Shown here: one piece after another, positions 18,856 through 27,011 of the stretch
Numbering within the stretch: the stretch's first letter is position 1
Layout of the letters: every line of letters starts with the position of its first letter
NCBI GenBank assembly: GCA_019163375.1
Contig: JAFLKK010000008.1
Location: forward strand, 248,001-312,000
Source of the DNA: Paludibacter sp.
GTDB lineage: Bacteria > Bacteroidota > Bacteroidia > Bacteroidales > Paludibacteraceae
DNA length: 64,000 nucleotides
Direction of reading: 5' to 3'
Notes under the pieces: model-generated
What the model was told of the DNA's origin: nothing
Databases searched by the model: none
The model's input: the letters and a program-made list of their open reading frames with translations, nothing else
Program-made: the position numbers and the translations under genes

Positions 18856-19491
18856 CTATGCAATCTCAGTCACAAATTTTTCTTTCGGGTGACGTACTTT
18901 TTTAAGGTTCACCAACCAATCATTCTCTTCATCGCGATAGCCAATCGGCAATAATGTTACACTTTTCAGGCCTCTTTCGGTCAGGTTAAGTAGCTTATCA
19001 ACTTCTTCACTCACAAATCCTTCCATCGGAGTAGCATCTACTTTCAAACTGGCGGCTTCGGCCATTGCAAATCCAAAAGCAATGTAAGCCTGACGGGCTG
19101 TATGAGCAAAATTCTCCTCTGCCGGACGATGGAGGTACATAGCCTTCAACCGATCGGTGTATGCCTGATAACGATCAGCCGGCTGTTCTCTTCCGGTAGT
19201 GGTGTGGGCATATATTTGGTCAATACGCTCAGCTGTATAATTATCCCAAGCAGCAAAAACCAACAAGTGCGAGCAATCGCCCACTATTTGCTGATCAAAA
19301 GCGATAGGAACAATTTTATCTTTCAACTCCTGATTGGTAATTACCAATACCTCGAATGGTTGCAGTCCCGAAGAAGTAGGCGCAATCCATGCTGCTTCTA
19401 CAATTTTATCTACTAATACCTGATCAAGCTTTTTACTTGGATCAAACTTTTTGGTGGCGTAACGCCATTTCAATACATCTAATAATTCCAT
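18856..19491 (-). CDS. Nitroreductase-family flavoprotein (NfsB-like)
   Basis: 211-residue FMN-dependent NAD(P)H oxidoreductase. Typical features are the N-terminal LKWRYATKKFDPSKKL, the FMN/active-site segment IVEAAWIAPTSSGLQPFEVLVI, HTARQAYIAFGFAMAEAASL, and VDATPMEGF. Such enzymes reduce nitroaromatics, quinones or related compounds; the natural substrate is usually unknown. A paralogue of similar length lies 164 bp upstream in the same direction, but a terminator separates them. The two share the pattern WRYATK, APTS-GLQPF, ATPMEGF, so they arose by duplication, though they are now well diverged. Confidence 0.88.
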   Translation of the reverse strand: MELLDVLKWRYATKKFDPSKKLDQVLVDKIVEAAWIAPTSSGLQPFEVLVITNQELKDKIVPIAFDQQIVGDCSHLLVFAAWDNYTAERIDQIYAHTTTGREQPADRYQAYTDRLKAMYLHRPAEENFAHTARQAYIAFGFAMAEAASLKVDATPMEGFVSEEVDKLLNLTERGLKSVTLLPIGYRDEENDWLVNLKKVRHPKEKFVTEIA

Positions 19492-19565
19492 TTTAATATA
19501 ATAGTTTTTTGTTTATGACAATCAACTTGCCATGCTTTCTATATTTTTGTCTTTGACAACAAACA

Positions 19566-19607
19566 AATTAAAAAACGGTTGAATTTCAGTTACGACTTTC
19601 AACCGTT
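19566..19607 (-). terminator. Terminator of the second nitroreductase gene
   Basis: Minus-strand stem AACGGTTGAA/TTCAACCGTT (10 bp, complement of 19574-19583 and 19598-19607) followed by TTTTTT. Confidence 0.8.
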
Positions 19608-19655
19608 AGTGTATTTAATATCATTTTTCTAACAGGAATAGTATCATTCCGTATA

Positions 19656-20282
19656 TCACTTAAAGTCAAACAGCTTATCTGTACTTTTTCTTACTTTTGC
19701 TACATCAGCCAAATGATCGTGTTCCACATCGCGGTAGCCCAAGGTCAAAATCGTTGTTGATCCTAAATTTTGTGCTTCCAATCCGAGAATTGTATCCAAT
19801 GCCTGAGGATTAAACCCTTCCATTGGAGTAGCATCGACCTGTTCCAAAGCGGCTGCCACAATTCCAACTCCAAAAGCCAAATAAGCCTGACGAGCTGTCC
19901 ACACGAAGTTCTGTTCTGCGCTTCCGGCAACAGTACTATCAAACATTGCTTTGAATGCATTCAAACTTTCTACAGGAATATTTCTGGTGGTGGCAATCAA
20001 CTCCATGTATTCCTGAACCTGCTCGGCACTTACATTTCTATTGGCTGCAAAAACAAGCACATGCGATGCTTCTTTTATCTGGGGTTGCTGACAAGCAGTA
20101 TTGAAAATTTCTTCACGAAGTTTCTCGTCTTCAATAACGATTACTTTAAAGGGCTGTAACCCAAATGAAGTTGGCGCCAACCGAATAGCTTCTAAAATTT
20201 TGTCTACTTTTTCCTGAGGAACCTTGGCTCCAGTCATTCTCTTGGTGGCATAACGCCAGCTCAAACTATCTTTTAAACTCAT
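19656..20282 (-). CDS. Nitroreductase-family flavoprotein (paralogue)
   Basis: 208-residue nitroreductase-fold protein with SWRYATKRMTGAKVP, ILEAIRLAPTSFGLQPFKVIVI, ARQAYLAFGVGIVAAALEQVDATPMEGF (quoted here in parts as the family hallmarks) and a C-terminal LGYRD. Likely FMN-binding dimer using NAD(P)H in the cytoplasm. It is the tandem relative of the gene at 18856-19491. The separate terminator suggests independent control. Substrate not predictable. Confidence 0.87.
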   Translation of the reverse strand: MSLKDSLSWRYATKRMTGAKVPQEKVDKILEAIRLAPTSFGLQPFKVIVIEDEKLREEIFNTACQQPQIKEASHVLVFAANRNVSAEQVQEYMELIATTRNIPVESLNAFKAMFDSTVAGSAEQNFVWTARQAYLAFGVGIVAAALEQVDATPMEGFNPQALDTILGLEAQNLGSTTILTLGYRDVEHDHLADVAKVRKSTDKLFDFK

Positions 20283-20427
20283 AACCGCATTTGTTTAGAT
20301 ATGTGTATATTGATTATATGACACCTACAACATTAACAAGACGCTATTTGTTTTCGACCAATGTTAGTATTTCAGTTTAATTAGATAATATTTTAATTGC
20401 ATTTGAAACCATTCTCAATGGGATTAT

Positions 20428-21147
20428 TTATTTTATTGCCCTACACACAACAACGGTAATGTGAAAGCACGACTGTTTTCGCTCACGAACAGCCAGGAAT
20501 TTACATTCTTCCCGCATTTTAATCAACACATTAGTGAGTGCTTGTACCGTTTCATAGCGGCTTTCAATACTGTCATTATCAACCCTACAGAAGTCTTTGT
20601 ACGAAATATCAAATGTTGTTCCGTACAAATGCGCCGAATGCCCGGTAGCATTCGAGTTTCGGTGTGTCAGTTTATTTTGGTCTTCATCGGTTCTTAACAG
20701 GGATGTTATTCTAAACCGGTAATTTTTGTATTTCTTTTCCTTCAATTGCTCCTGAAACCGATACCCGATTTCATTCAACAAATCAATTGCCTCAGGAATT
20801 AAATAGGGTCGTGAACTGGTTAGATTCTTAAGTTGATAGAACGGATTATCAACCACTTCTACCAAAATAGATCTGCGTACGTAATCATCTATTTCGGCAT
20901 CAAAATCGGCATTCGTAACAAAAGGTTTCTTCAGTCCGTTCTTTTGCGCATTAAGGAGATGAATATCATTTTTATCATTCAGTTTATTACTGGGAGTGAT
21001 TGGAATATTGGCATAATGTACCGGATCGCAGTTTGAAATGATTGCTTTACTTGCCTTATTTTTGAAAAAGTATACCGTCAACGAAATTCCCAAAAGTAAA
21101 ATAAAAGTGAATCCAAACAGTATGTATATTTTTTTATTAGAGATCAT
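20428..21147 (-). CDS. Membrane-anchored M15-like peptidase-fold protein (DUF5715-like)
   Basis: 239-residue protein with one N-terminal membrane segment (NKKIYILFGFTFILLLGISL), so most of it is periplasmic. The C-terminal half looks like an M15/D-Ala-D-Ala carboxypeptidase fold. SLLRTDEDQNKL is followed by the zinc-type motif SAHLYGTTFDISY (S-x-H-x(6)-D) and a late CFHITV. I chose 21147 because the -7 box at 21169-21176 lies inside the longer open frame that starts at 21222. Function is probably peptidoglycan-related, but this is inference. No operon partner is evident. Confidence 0.65.
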   Translation of the reverse strand: MISNKKIYILFGFTFILLLGISLTVYFFKNKASKAIISNCDPVHYANIPITPSNKLNDKNDIHLLNAQKNGLKKPFVTNADFDAEIDDYVRRSILVEVVDNPFYQLKNLTSSRPYLIPEAIDLLNEIGYRFQEQLKEKKYKNYRFRITSLLRTDEDQNKLTHRNSNATGHSAHLYGTTFDISYKDFCRVDNDSIESRYETVQALTNVLIKMREECKFLAVRERKQSCFHITVVVCRAIK

Positions 21148-21168
21148 ATTTTTTCGTGCTTTAGCGCA

Positions 21169-21176
21169 CAAAAGTA
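21169..21176 (-). promoter_or_regulatory. -7 box TACTTTTG before the M15-like gene
   Basis: Minus-strand TACTTTTG, 22 bp before the chosen start at 21147; it supports that start. Confidence 0.5.
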
Positions 21177-21323
21177 CAACTAATGTGCATAGGATATATG
21201 ATAAAAATAGAGAAATTGTCAAGCTATTTTATAGCAATAGTTATTAATTAACGGAAGCAGGTTAAAGTTCAAATTATTGCCAAAATGAGGGCAAAATTAT
21301 TCTTCAATACAAAAACTATTAAT

Positions 21324-21331
21324 TAACTTTG
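21324..21331 (+). promoter_or_regulatory. -7 box TAACTTTG before the nucleotidyltransferase gene
   Basis: Exact TAnnTTTG match, 25 bp before the ATG at 21356. The -33 position reads CTT rather than TTG. Confidence 0.55.
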
Positions 21332-21355
21332 CACCTCAAAATCAATCAATCATAT

Positions 21356-22261
21356 ATGAAACCAACTTTATTTGTATTAGCAGCGGGAATGGGCAGTCGT
21401 TATGGCGGCTTAAAACAACTAGATGGATTAGGGCCAAACGGCGAAACCATCATGGATTATTCTATTTACGATGCCATCAAAGCTGGATTTGGGAAAATAG
21501 TTTTCGTTATTCGTCCAAGTTTTGAAAAAGATTTCAAAGACGTAGTAGTCAATAAATTTAAAAATTTAATTGACACTGACATTGTTTTTCAAGAAATCTC
21601 AAATGTTCCTGAAGGTTGTACCTACAACCCCGAACGCGAAAAACCATGGGGTACAAACCATGCCGTATTGATGGGCAAAGATGCTATCAAAGAACCATTT
21701 GCAGTTATTAATGCTGATGATTTTTATGGTCAGGAATCATTTGCTATTTTGGCCGATTTTCTTCGTAGCGTTGAAGGTAAAAAGAATGAATATTGTATGA
21801 TTGGCTATCGTGTAGGTAACACATTATCAGAAAGTGGCTCGGTAAGCCGTGGAGTATGTGTTGTAGACGAGAACAATTTATTACAAAACGTTGTAGAACG
21901 TACCAGTATCGAAGAAAAAGGCGGAAAAATTAATTTCGTTGATGAAAACGGTGAAGAAGTTTCTATCCACCACGACACGCCTGTATCGATGAACATGTGG
22001 GGATTCACTCCTGATTACTTCGATTATTCTGAAAAATTCTTCAGAGAATTCTTAGTTGAAAATGGACAAAAATTGAAATCTGAATTCTACATTCCATTAG
22101 CTGTAAACAACTTAATTGTTCAACAAAAAGTAACTTGTAAAGTATTGGATACACCATCGAAATGGTTTGGCGTAACCTATGCAGAAGATCGTTCGCAAGT
22201 TGTTCTAAAAATCAACGAATTAGTTCGCAAAGGAGTTTATCCTGAAAAACTATTCAAATAA
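21356..22261 (+). CDS. Sugar-phosphate nucleotidyltransferase
   Basis: 301-residue nucleotidyltransferase. The nucleotide-binding N-terminus is TLFVLAAGMGSRYGGLKQLDGL, and VINADDFYG marks the metal-binding Asp. It should transfer a nucleotide to a sugar phosphate, but the sugar is not readable from sequence. It lies 13 bp before galE, so the two probably supply UDP-hexoses for envelope glycans or glycogen. A promoter box 25 bp upstream supports the start at 21356 over an in-frame ATG at 21329 that falls within the promoter. Confidence 0.85.
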   Translation: MKPTLFVLAAGMGSRYGGLKQLDGLGPNGETIMDYSIYDAIKAGFGKIVFVIRPSFEKDFKDVVVNKFKNLIDTDIVFQEISNVPEGCTYNPEREKPWGTNHAVLMGKDAIKEPFAVINADDFYGQESFAILADFLRSVEGKKNEYCMIGYRVGNTLSESGSVSRGVCVVDENNLLQNVVERTSIEEKGGKINFVDENGEEVSIHHDTPVSMNMWGFTPDYFDYSEKFFREFLVENGQKLKSEFYIPLAVNNLIVQQKVTCKVLDTPSKWFGVTYAEDRSQVVLKINELVRKGVYPEKLFK

Positions 22262-22274
22262 TATTTTAAAAATT

Positions 22275-23309
22275 ATGGCAAAAATTTTAGTAACTGGCGG
22301 AACCGGATACATTGGTTCGCATACAGTTGTAGAATTGCAGAAAGTAGGGTTTGATGTGGTGATTGTGGATAATTTATCCAATTCAAACATTGATGTATTG
22401 GCGGGTATTGAGAAAATTTCAGGCATTCGTCCGGCATTCGAAAACATTGATTGTGTTGACTATGTGAGCATGGATCGCATGTTTGAAAAACACAAAGATA
22501 TTGAAGCAATTATACACTTTGCTGCAAGTAAAGCGGTGGGCGAATCGGTTGAGAAACCACTGTTATATTACCGCAACAATTTAGTTTCGCTAATCAACTT
22601 ATTGCAATTAATGCCAATTCACAAGGTAAAGAACTTTGTGTTCTCTTCTTCGTGTACTGTTTACGGTCAACCTGATATTTTACCGGTTACCGAAAGCGCT
22701 CCTATCAAAGCTGCTTTGTCGCCATATGGCAACACAAAGCAAGTTGGTGAAGAAATAATTCGCGATACTATTTATGCAAACTCTTGCTATCAAAGTATTA
22801 TCCTGCGCTATTTCAACCCGATTGGAGCACACGCTTCGGCTGAAATAGGTGAATTGCCTAACGGTGTTCCAAACAACCTGCTACCATTTGTTACTCAAAC
22901 GGCTATCGGCCTACGTAAACAATTGCAAGTGTATGGCGACGACTATAACACGCCTGACGGATCATGTATCCGCGACTATATCCACGTTGTGGATTTGGCC
23001 AAGGCCCACGTTATTGCCGTTCAACGCATGCTGAACAAACAAACTAAATCATCGGTTGAAACGTTCAATTTGGGAACAGGACGAGGATTATCGGTATTGG
23101 AGATTATTCAGACATTCGAAAAAGTGAACGGAGTGAAAATTCCTTATAAAATTGTTGCTCGTCGCGAAGGTGATATCGAAAAAGTTTGGGCCGACCCAAG
23201 TTATGCAAATAACGAACTAGGCTGGACAGCTACCGAAACACTTGAAGAAACACTTCGTAGCTCATGGGTTTGGGAACAAAATCTGGCTCAAAGAGCGAAA
23301 GCGGAATAA
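22275..23309 (+). CDS. galE: UDP-glucose 4-epimerase
   Basis: 344-residue short-chain dehydrogenase/reductase that interconverts UDP-glucose and UDP-galactose. The NAD-binding motif GGTGYIGSH is at residues 7-15. The catalytic set comprises SSSCTVYG and SPYGNTK (Tyr-x3-Lys), and a GalE-type DDYNTPDGSCIRDYIHV segment binds the nucleotide sugar. It is in an operon with the nucleotidyltransferase 13 bp upstream and ends at a strong terminator. Confidence 0.95.
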   Translation: MAKILVTGGTGYIGSHTVVELQKVGFDVVIVDNLSNSNIDVLAGIEKISGIRPAFENIDCVDYVSMDRMFEKHKDIEAIIHFAASKAVGESVEKPLLYYRNNLVSLINLLQLMPIHKVKNFVFSSSCTVYGQPDILPVTESAPIKAALSPYGNTKQVGEEIIRDTIYANSCYQSIILRYFNPIGAHASAEIGELPNGVPNNLLPFVTQTAIGLRKQLQVYGDDYNTPDGSCIRDYIHVVDLAKAHVIAVQRMLNKQTKSSVETFNLGTGRGLSVLEIIQTFEKVNGVKIPYKIVARREGDIEKVWADPSYANNELGWTATETLEETLRSSWVWEQNLAQRAKAE

Positions 23310-23336
23310 CTGCGAACAAATAAAAAACAAATCATT

Positions 23337-23391
23337 AAAAACGAACAATTAATACATCTGATTTTCAGGGCTGTTAATTGTTCGTTTTTTT
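23337..23391 (+). terminator. Terminator after galE
   Basis: 13-bp stem AACGAACAATTAA (23340-23352) with TTAATTGTTCGTT (23374-23386), then a T-run. The loop is 21 nt. Confidence 0.8.
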
Positions 23392-23431
23392 ATTCATAGT
23401 GACAAACTAAGTACATAAACTATCTACTAAC

Positions 23432-24409
23432 ATGTTATATCCATTAAAATTTGAGCCCATTCTAAAAGATAAAATCTGGGGTGGAACGAAATTGAAAAGC
23501 TTATTCAACAAGGCTGCAGAAACCGACAAACTTGGCGAAAGCTGGGAACTATCGGGATATGAAAACGATGAGTCGGTGGTAACAAACGGTTTTCTTGCGG
23601 GAAATACCTTACCCGAATTGATTGAAATTTATATGGGGGAATTGATTGGCGACTCTATTTTCGATGAGTATGGACTATCCTTTCCATTGTTATTTAAACT
23701 GATAGATGCTAACGAAAACTTGTCTATCCAGGTACATCCGGGCGACGAAGTGGCTGCAGAGCGTCACAATTCGTACGGAAAAACAGAGATGTGGTACGTG
23801 GTAGATGCAGAACCGGGTGCTGTGCTCATTATCGGCTTCTCGGAAGATTGCTCACGCGACGCCTATCTCGATGCTCTTGACGAAGGACTTGTTGAGGATT
23901 TGCTGCAAAAAGTACCGGTAAAAAAAGGAGATGTATTCTTTATTCCTGCCGGATTGGTTCACGCCATAGGCAAAGGAGTAGTGGTTGCCGAAATTCAACA
24001 AAGCAGCGACATTACTTATCGTATTTACGACTACAAACGCGTAGACGACCAGGGTAACGAGCGGGAACTGCATACCGAACAAGCATTGGACGTGATTAAC
24101 TTTGAAGCTTCCAAAGAGCCTAAAACAGTTTATACTCCACTTATGAACGAGGTGACTCCATTGGTTAGCTGCAATTATTTTACCACCAACATGCTTCGTT
24201 TCAACAAAAGCATTGCCCGTCAATATGCAAAAATAGATTCCTTTGTTTCGTACATGTGCCTCGACGGGAATTTCGTGATTGACTTCGGTGGTGAAAAAAC
24301 AATCGTCAATAAAGGGGATACCATTCTTATTCCGGCTTCGATAGATGAATTAAGTTTAATACCGGACGCAGAAGTTACACTATTGGAAGTCTACGTAGAT
24401 AATGCATAA
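23432..24409 (+). CDS. manA: Mannose-6-phosphate isomerase (type I, short form)
   Basis: 325-residue zinc-dependent isomerase linking fructose-6-phosphate and mannose-6-phosphate. Visible hallmarks are the N-terminal FEPILKDKIWGGTKL, the metal-site segment LSIQVHPGDEVAAERHNSYGKTEMWYV (Q, H, E), and FIPAGLVHAIGKGVVVAEIQQSSDITYRIYDY (quoted as the family signature in parts). Length matches the short Bacteroidota/Firmicutes form. Its last codons and stop lie inside a 7-bp-periodic array that begins at 24401, so the C-terminal NA is encoded by repeat sequence. Confidence 0.92.
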   Translation: MLYPLKFEPILKDKIWGGTKLKSLFNKAAETDKLGESWELSGYENDESVVTNGFLAGNTLPELIEIYMGELIGDSIFDEYGLSFPLLFKLIDANENLSIQVHPGDEVAAERHNSYGKTEMWYVVDAEPGAVLIIGFSEDCSRDAYLDALDEGLVEDLLQKVPVKKGDVFFIPAGLVHAIGKGVVVAEIQQSSDITYRIYDYKRVDDQGNERELHTEQALDVINFEASKEPKTVYTPLMNEVTPLVSCNYFTTNMLRFNKSIARQYAKIDSFVSYMCLDGNFVIDFGGEKTIVNKGDTILIPASIDELSLIPDAEVTLLEVYVDNA

Positions 24410-24435
24410 TTTATAATGAATAATTCATAATTATA
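24401..24435 (+). repeat. Heptad array H1 (AATnnAT-type), over the manA stop codon
   Basis: Five 7-bp units: AATGCAT, AATTTAT, AATGAAT, AATTCAT, AATTATA. It contains the manA stop codon. Confidence 0.75.
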
Positions 24436-24436
24436 T

Positions 24437-24472
24437 AAAAAGAGCAAATCAACTTAATGATTTGCTCTTTTT
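24437..24472. terminator. Bidirectional terminator between manA and pgi
   Basis: Stem AAAAAGAGCAAATC/GATTTGCTCTTTTT with an 8-nt loop between convergent genes. Confidence 0.85.
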
Positions 24473-24495
24473 ATTAGAAGTCAACACATAATCCA

Positions 24496-24530
24496 ATTAT
24501 GAATTATGCATTATAAATTATGAATTAATT
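24496..24530 (+). repeat. Heptad array H2 (ATTATGA-type), abutting the pgi stop
   Basis: Five 7-bp units: ATTATGA, ATTATGC, ATTATAA, ATTATGA, ATTAATT. Roughly the reverse complement of array H1, on the other side of the terminator. Confidence 0.75.
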
Positions 24531-25873
24531 TAAATTCTCGCTTTAATTGCTTTTGTTTCGGCTTCGAAGCCTGGTTTTTCAAGCAAAGCAAACATATTTT
24601 TCTTGTAAGCTTCTACACCCGGTTGATCGAATGCATTTACGCCTAACAGGTAACCACTGATTCCACATGCTTTTTCAAAGAAGTAAATCAATTGTCCCAG
24701 GTAGTACTCATTCAATTTAGGCAATTCCACTTTCAGGTTGGGTACACCACCGTCGATATGCGCAATCATGGTACCCAGTTCGGCCATTTTATTTACTTCG
24801 TCAACGCGTTTTCCGGCTAAGAAATTCAAACCATCAAGATTTGCTTCTGATGTTGGGAAAATCTTAGTATAGTTACTTTCTTTGATAGAAATAACAGTTT
24901 CGAAAATAGTACGTTCACCTTCCTGAATCCATTGACCCATAGAGTGAAGGTCGGTAGTAAAGTCAACAGCAGCAGGGAAAATACCTTTACCATCCTTGCC
25001 TTCGCTTTCGCCGTAAAGTTGTTTCCACCATTCGCCAAAGAAGTGCAATTTAGGATGGAAGTTTACTAAAATCTCAGTTTTCTTTCCATTTTTGTACAAT
25101 TCGTTACGAACAGCAGCATATTGAGCTGAAATATTATCCTCAAAAGGAATTTCAAGAGCCGTAGCAGCTTCCATAGTGGCAGCGCCGGCAACCAATTGAC
25201 GAATATCAAATCCGGCAACAGCAATAGGCAACAAACCCACCGGAGTAAGCACAGAAAAACGACCACCAATGCTATCTTCAATTACAAATGTTTTGTAACC
25301 TTCCTGAGTAGCAGCTGTGCGCAATGCACCGCGCGATTTGTCAGTAATGGCAACAATCAGTTTTTGGGCAGCATCTTTTCCTTGTTGTTCTTCCAATTGA
25401 GTTTTCAACAAGCGGAAAGCCAAAGCAGGTTCAGTTGTTGTTCCTGATTTTGAAATAGAGATAATTCCGAATTTCTTTGTTTTCAATAACTCTTGTAATT
25501 CATACAAATAGTCTTCACCAATATTTTGACCTGCATAAACCACAATCGGCGATTTACGTTCGGTTTGCAACCAGTCGAAACTGTTCGAAAGACCATCGAT
25601 AACTGCTTTTGCACCCAAATAGCTTCCACCGATACCAATGACAACCACTACTTCACAATTATCGCGAAGAATCTTAGCTGTAGCCTCAAGGTCAGCAAAC
25701 TGAGCTTCGTCAATGGAAGTTGGTAAGTTCAACCAACCTAAAAAATCACTTCCTTTACATGTACCGTTGTGCAAAGCTGCACTTGCAGCAGCTACTTCTG
25801 CTTTGTACCCGGCTACACTTTGTTCGGAAATAAATCCAAACGCTTTGTCGATAGATAATTTAATGTTTTGCAT
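24530..25873 (-). CDS. pgi: Glucose-6-phosphate isomerase
   Basis: 447-residue phosphoglucose isomerase of the shorter bacterial type, converting glucose-6-phosphate and fructose-6-phosphate in glycolysis. Hallmarks are [57 protein letters not shown] and the C-terminal [16 protein letters not shown]. Convergent with manA, which acts on the same fructose-6-phosphate pool. No promoter box could be confidently assigned upstream. Confidence 0.96.
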   Translation of the reverse strand: MQNIKLSIDKAFGFISEQSVAGYKAEVAAASAALHNGTCKGSDFLGWLNLPTSIDEAQFADLEATAKILRDNCEVVVVIGIGGSYLGAKAVIDGLSNSFDWLQTERKSPIVVYAGQNIGEDYLYELQELLKTKKFGIISISKSGTTTEPALAFRLLKTQLEEQQGKDAAQKLIVAITDKSRGALRTAATQEGYKTFVIEDSIGGRFSVLTPVGLLPIAVAGFDIRQLVAGAATMEAATALEIPFEDNISAQYAAVRNELYKNGKKTEILVNFHPKLHFFGEWWKQLYGESEGKDGKGIFPAAVDFTTDLHSMGQWIQEGERTIFETVISIKESNYTKIFPTSEANLDGLNFLAGKRVDEVNKMAELGTMIAHIDGGVPNLKVELPKLNEYYLGQLIYFFEKACGISGYLLGVNAFDQPGVEAYKKNMFALLEKPGFEAETKAIKARI

Positions 25874-25930
25874 TATTATAATAGTTTGATGTTTACTTGT
25901 TTATTTATTTCGCTAGTGATATCTTCTACC

Positions 25931-25965
25931 TACTGATTACTGTTCACTGATGACTGTAAACTATT
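25931..25965 (+). repeat. Heptad array H3 (nACTGnT-type), over the gpsA stop codon
   Basis: Five 7-bp units: TACTGAT, TACTGTT, CACTGAT, GACTGTA, AACTATT. The last unit holds the gpsA stop codon (minus strand). Confidence 0.7.
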
Positions 25966-26956
25966 TTAGGTGTTCCGACAGTTTACGAATTTCCATAGTG
26001 GGCGACGAACGGTTGTAAAGTATTTCGTAGATAGCGTCCACAATAGGCATGCTGATATGATATTTCTCGTTTATTTCGTGAATACACTTGGTGGCATAAT
26101 ACCCTTCGGCGATCATTTCCATTTCAATCTGAGCTGTTTTTACAGAATAGCCCTTGCCGATCATTGTTCCGAAAAGGCGGTTACGACTGAACTTCGAATA
26201 AGCGGTTACCAATAAATCGCCCAAATAGGCCGATTCGTTGATGTCTCGATGCAACGGATTGGTAGCATTACAAAAACGATTCATTTCCTGAATGGCATTA
26301 GAAATAAGCACCGCCTGAAAATTATCGCCATACTTCAACCCGTGACAAATACCTGCCGCTATAGAATAGATATTTTTCATTACCGACGAATATTCAATAC
26401 CCATGATATCATCACTTATCGAAGTGCGGATAAAACTGGTATTAAACCGTTGCGCCAACATACGGGCATTTTCGCGCGAAGCGCACCCGAATGTAAGGTA
26501 CGAGAGTCGCTCCAGTGCTACCTCTTCGGCATGACATGGTCCCGCCAGTACGGCTATATTTTCTTTCGAAACGTTGTAAAATTGCTCAAAATAGTCGGTA
26601 ACAATCATGTTCTCATCCGGAACAATCCCCTTGATAGCCGTTACTAAAAACTTATTGTCCAGCTTGCGTTTCAACTTTTTGAGATGTTGTTTCAAAAAAG
26701 GTGAAGGTGTTGCAAAAATCAAGATATCGGAGGTGCGCACCAACTTGTTGATGTCACTGGTAAAATTGATACGGTCGGTATCAAATTTTACACCGGTAAG
26801 GTACGATGGATTTTTACTCAAACGAATAAATTCATCGATTTGTTCCTGTCGGCGCATGTACCAGTTGATACTATCCGCATTGGTAAGTGCTATTTTAGCA
26901 ATTGCCGTGGCCCAGCTCCCGCCGCCTATTACCGCAATTTTACTTTTTTCGTTCAT
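25961..26956 (-). CDS. gpsA: Glycerol-3-phosphate dehydrogenase [NAD(P)+]
   Basis: 331-residue cytoplasmic enzyme making sn-glycerol-3-phosphate for phospholipid synthesis. The Rossmann motif IAVIGGGSWATAIAKIAL is at residues 7-24. LVTAIKGIVPDENMIVTDYF and VLAGPCHAEEVALERLSYL carry the GpsA Lys and substrate-binding segments. The gene follows lysS with about 55 bp between, an interval filled with a degenerate heptad array. The last coding triplets also overlap such an array. Confidence 0.94.
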   Translation of the reverse strand: MNEKSKIAVIGGGSWATAIAKIALTNADSINWYMRRQEQIDEFIRLSKNPSYLTGVKFDTDRINFTSDINKLVRTSDILIFATPSPFLKQHLKKLKRKLDNKFLVTAIKGIVPDENMIVTDYFEQFYNVSKENIAVLAGPCHAEEVALERLSYLTFGCASRENARMLAQRFNTSFIRTSISDDIMGIEYSSVMKNIYSIAAGICHGLKYGDNFQAVLISNAIQEMNRFCNATNPLHRDINESAYLGDLLVTAYSKFSRNRLFGTMIGKGYSVKTAQIEMEMIAEGYYATKCIHEINEKYHISMPIVDAIYEILYNRSSPTMEIRKLSEHLK

Positions 26957-26963
26957 TTTTATA

Positions 26964-27005
26964 TGTCTATTGTCAACAGTCTCCTGTCTTTTCTGCTTAC
27001 CGCTT
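26964..27005 (+). repeat. Heptad array H4 (TGTCTnn-type), between lysS and gpsA
   Basis: Six degenerate 7-bp units: TGTCTAT, TGTCAAC, AGTCTCC, TGTCTTT, TCTGCTT, ACCGCTT. It fills nearly all of the short intergenic space. Confidence 0.6.
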
Positions 27006-27011
27006 ACTTTT

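Noticed and set aside
18856-20282. Tandem nitroreductases as one operon
   Set aside because: A clear terminator lies between them, so they are probably separate units.
20428-21222. Longer M15-like protein starting at 21222
   Set aside because: A -7 box at 21169-21176 lies inside that extension, so transcription begins after it.
24437-24472. Small RNA gene between manA and pgi
   Set aside because: The hairpin with T-tracts on both sides between convergent genes is explained as a bidirectional terminator.
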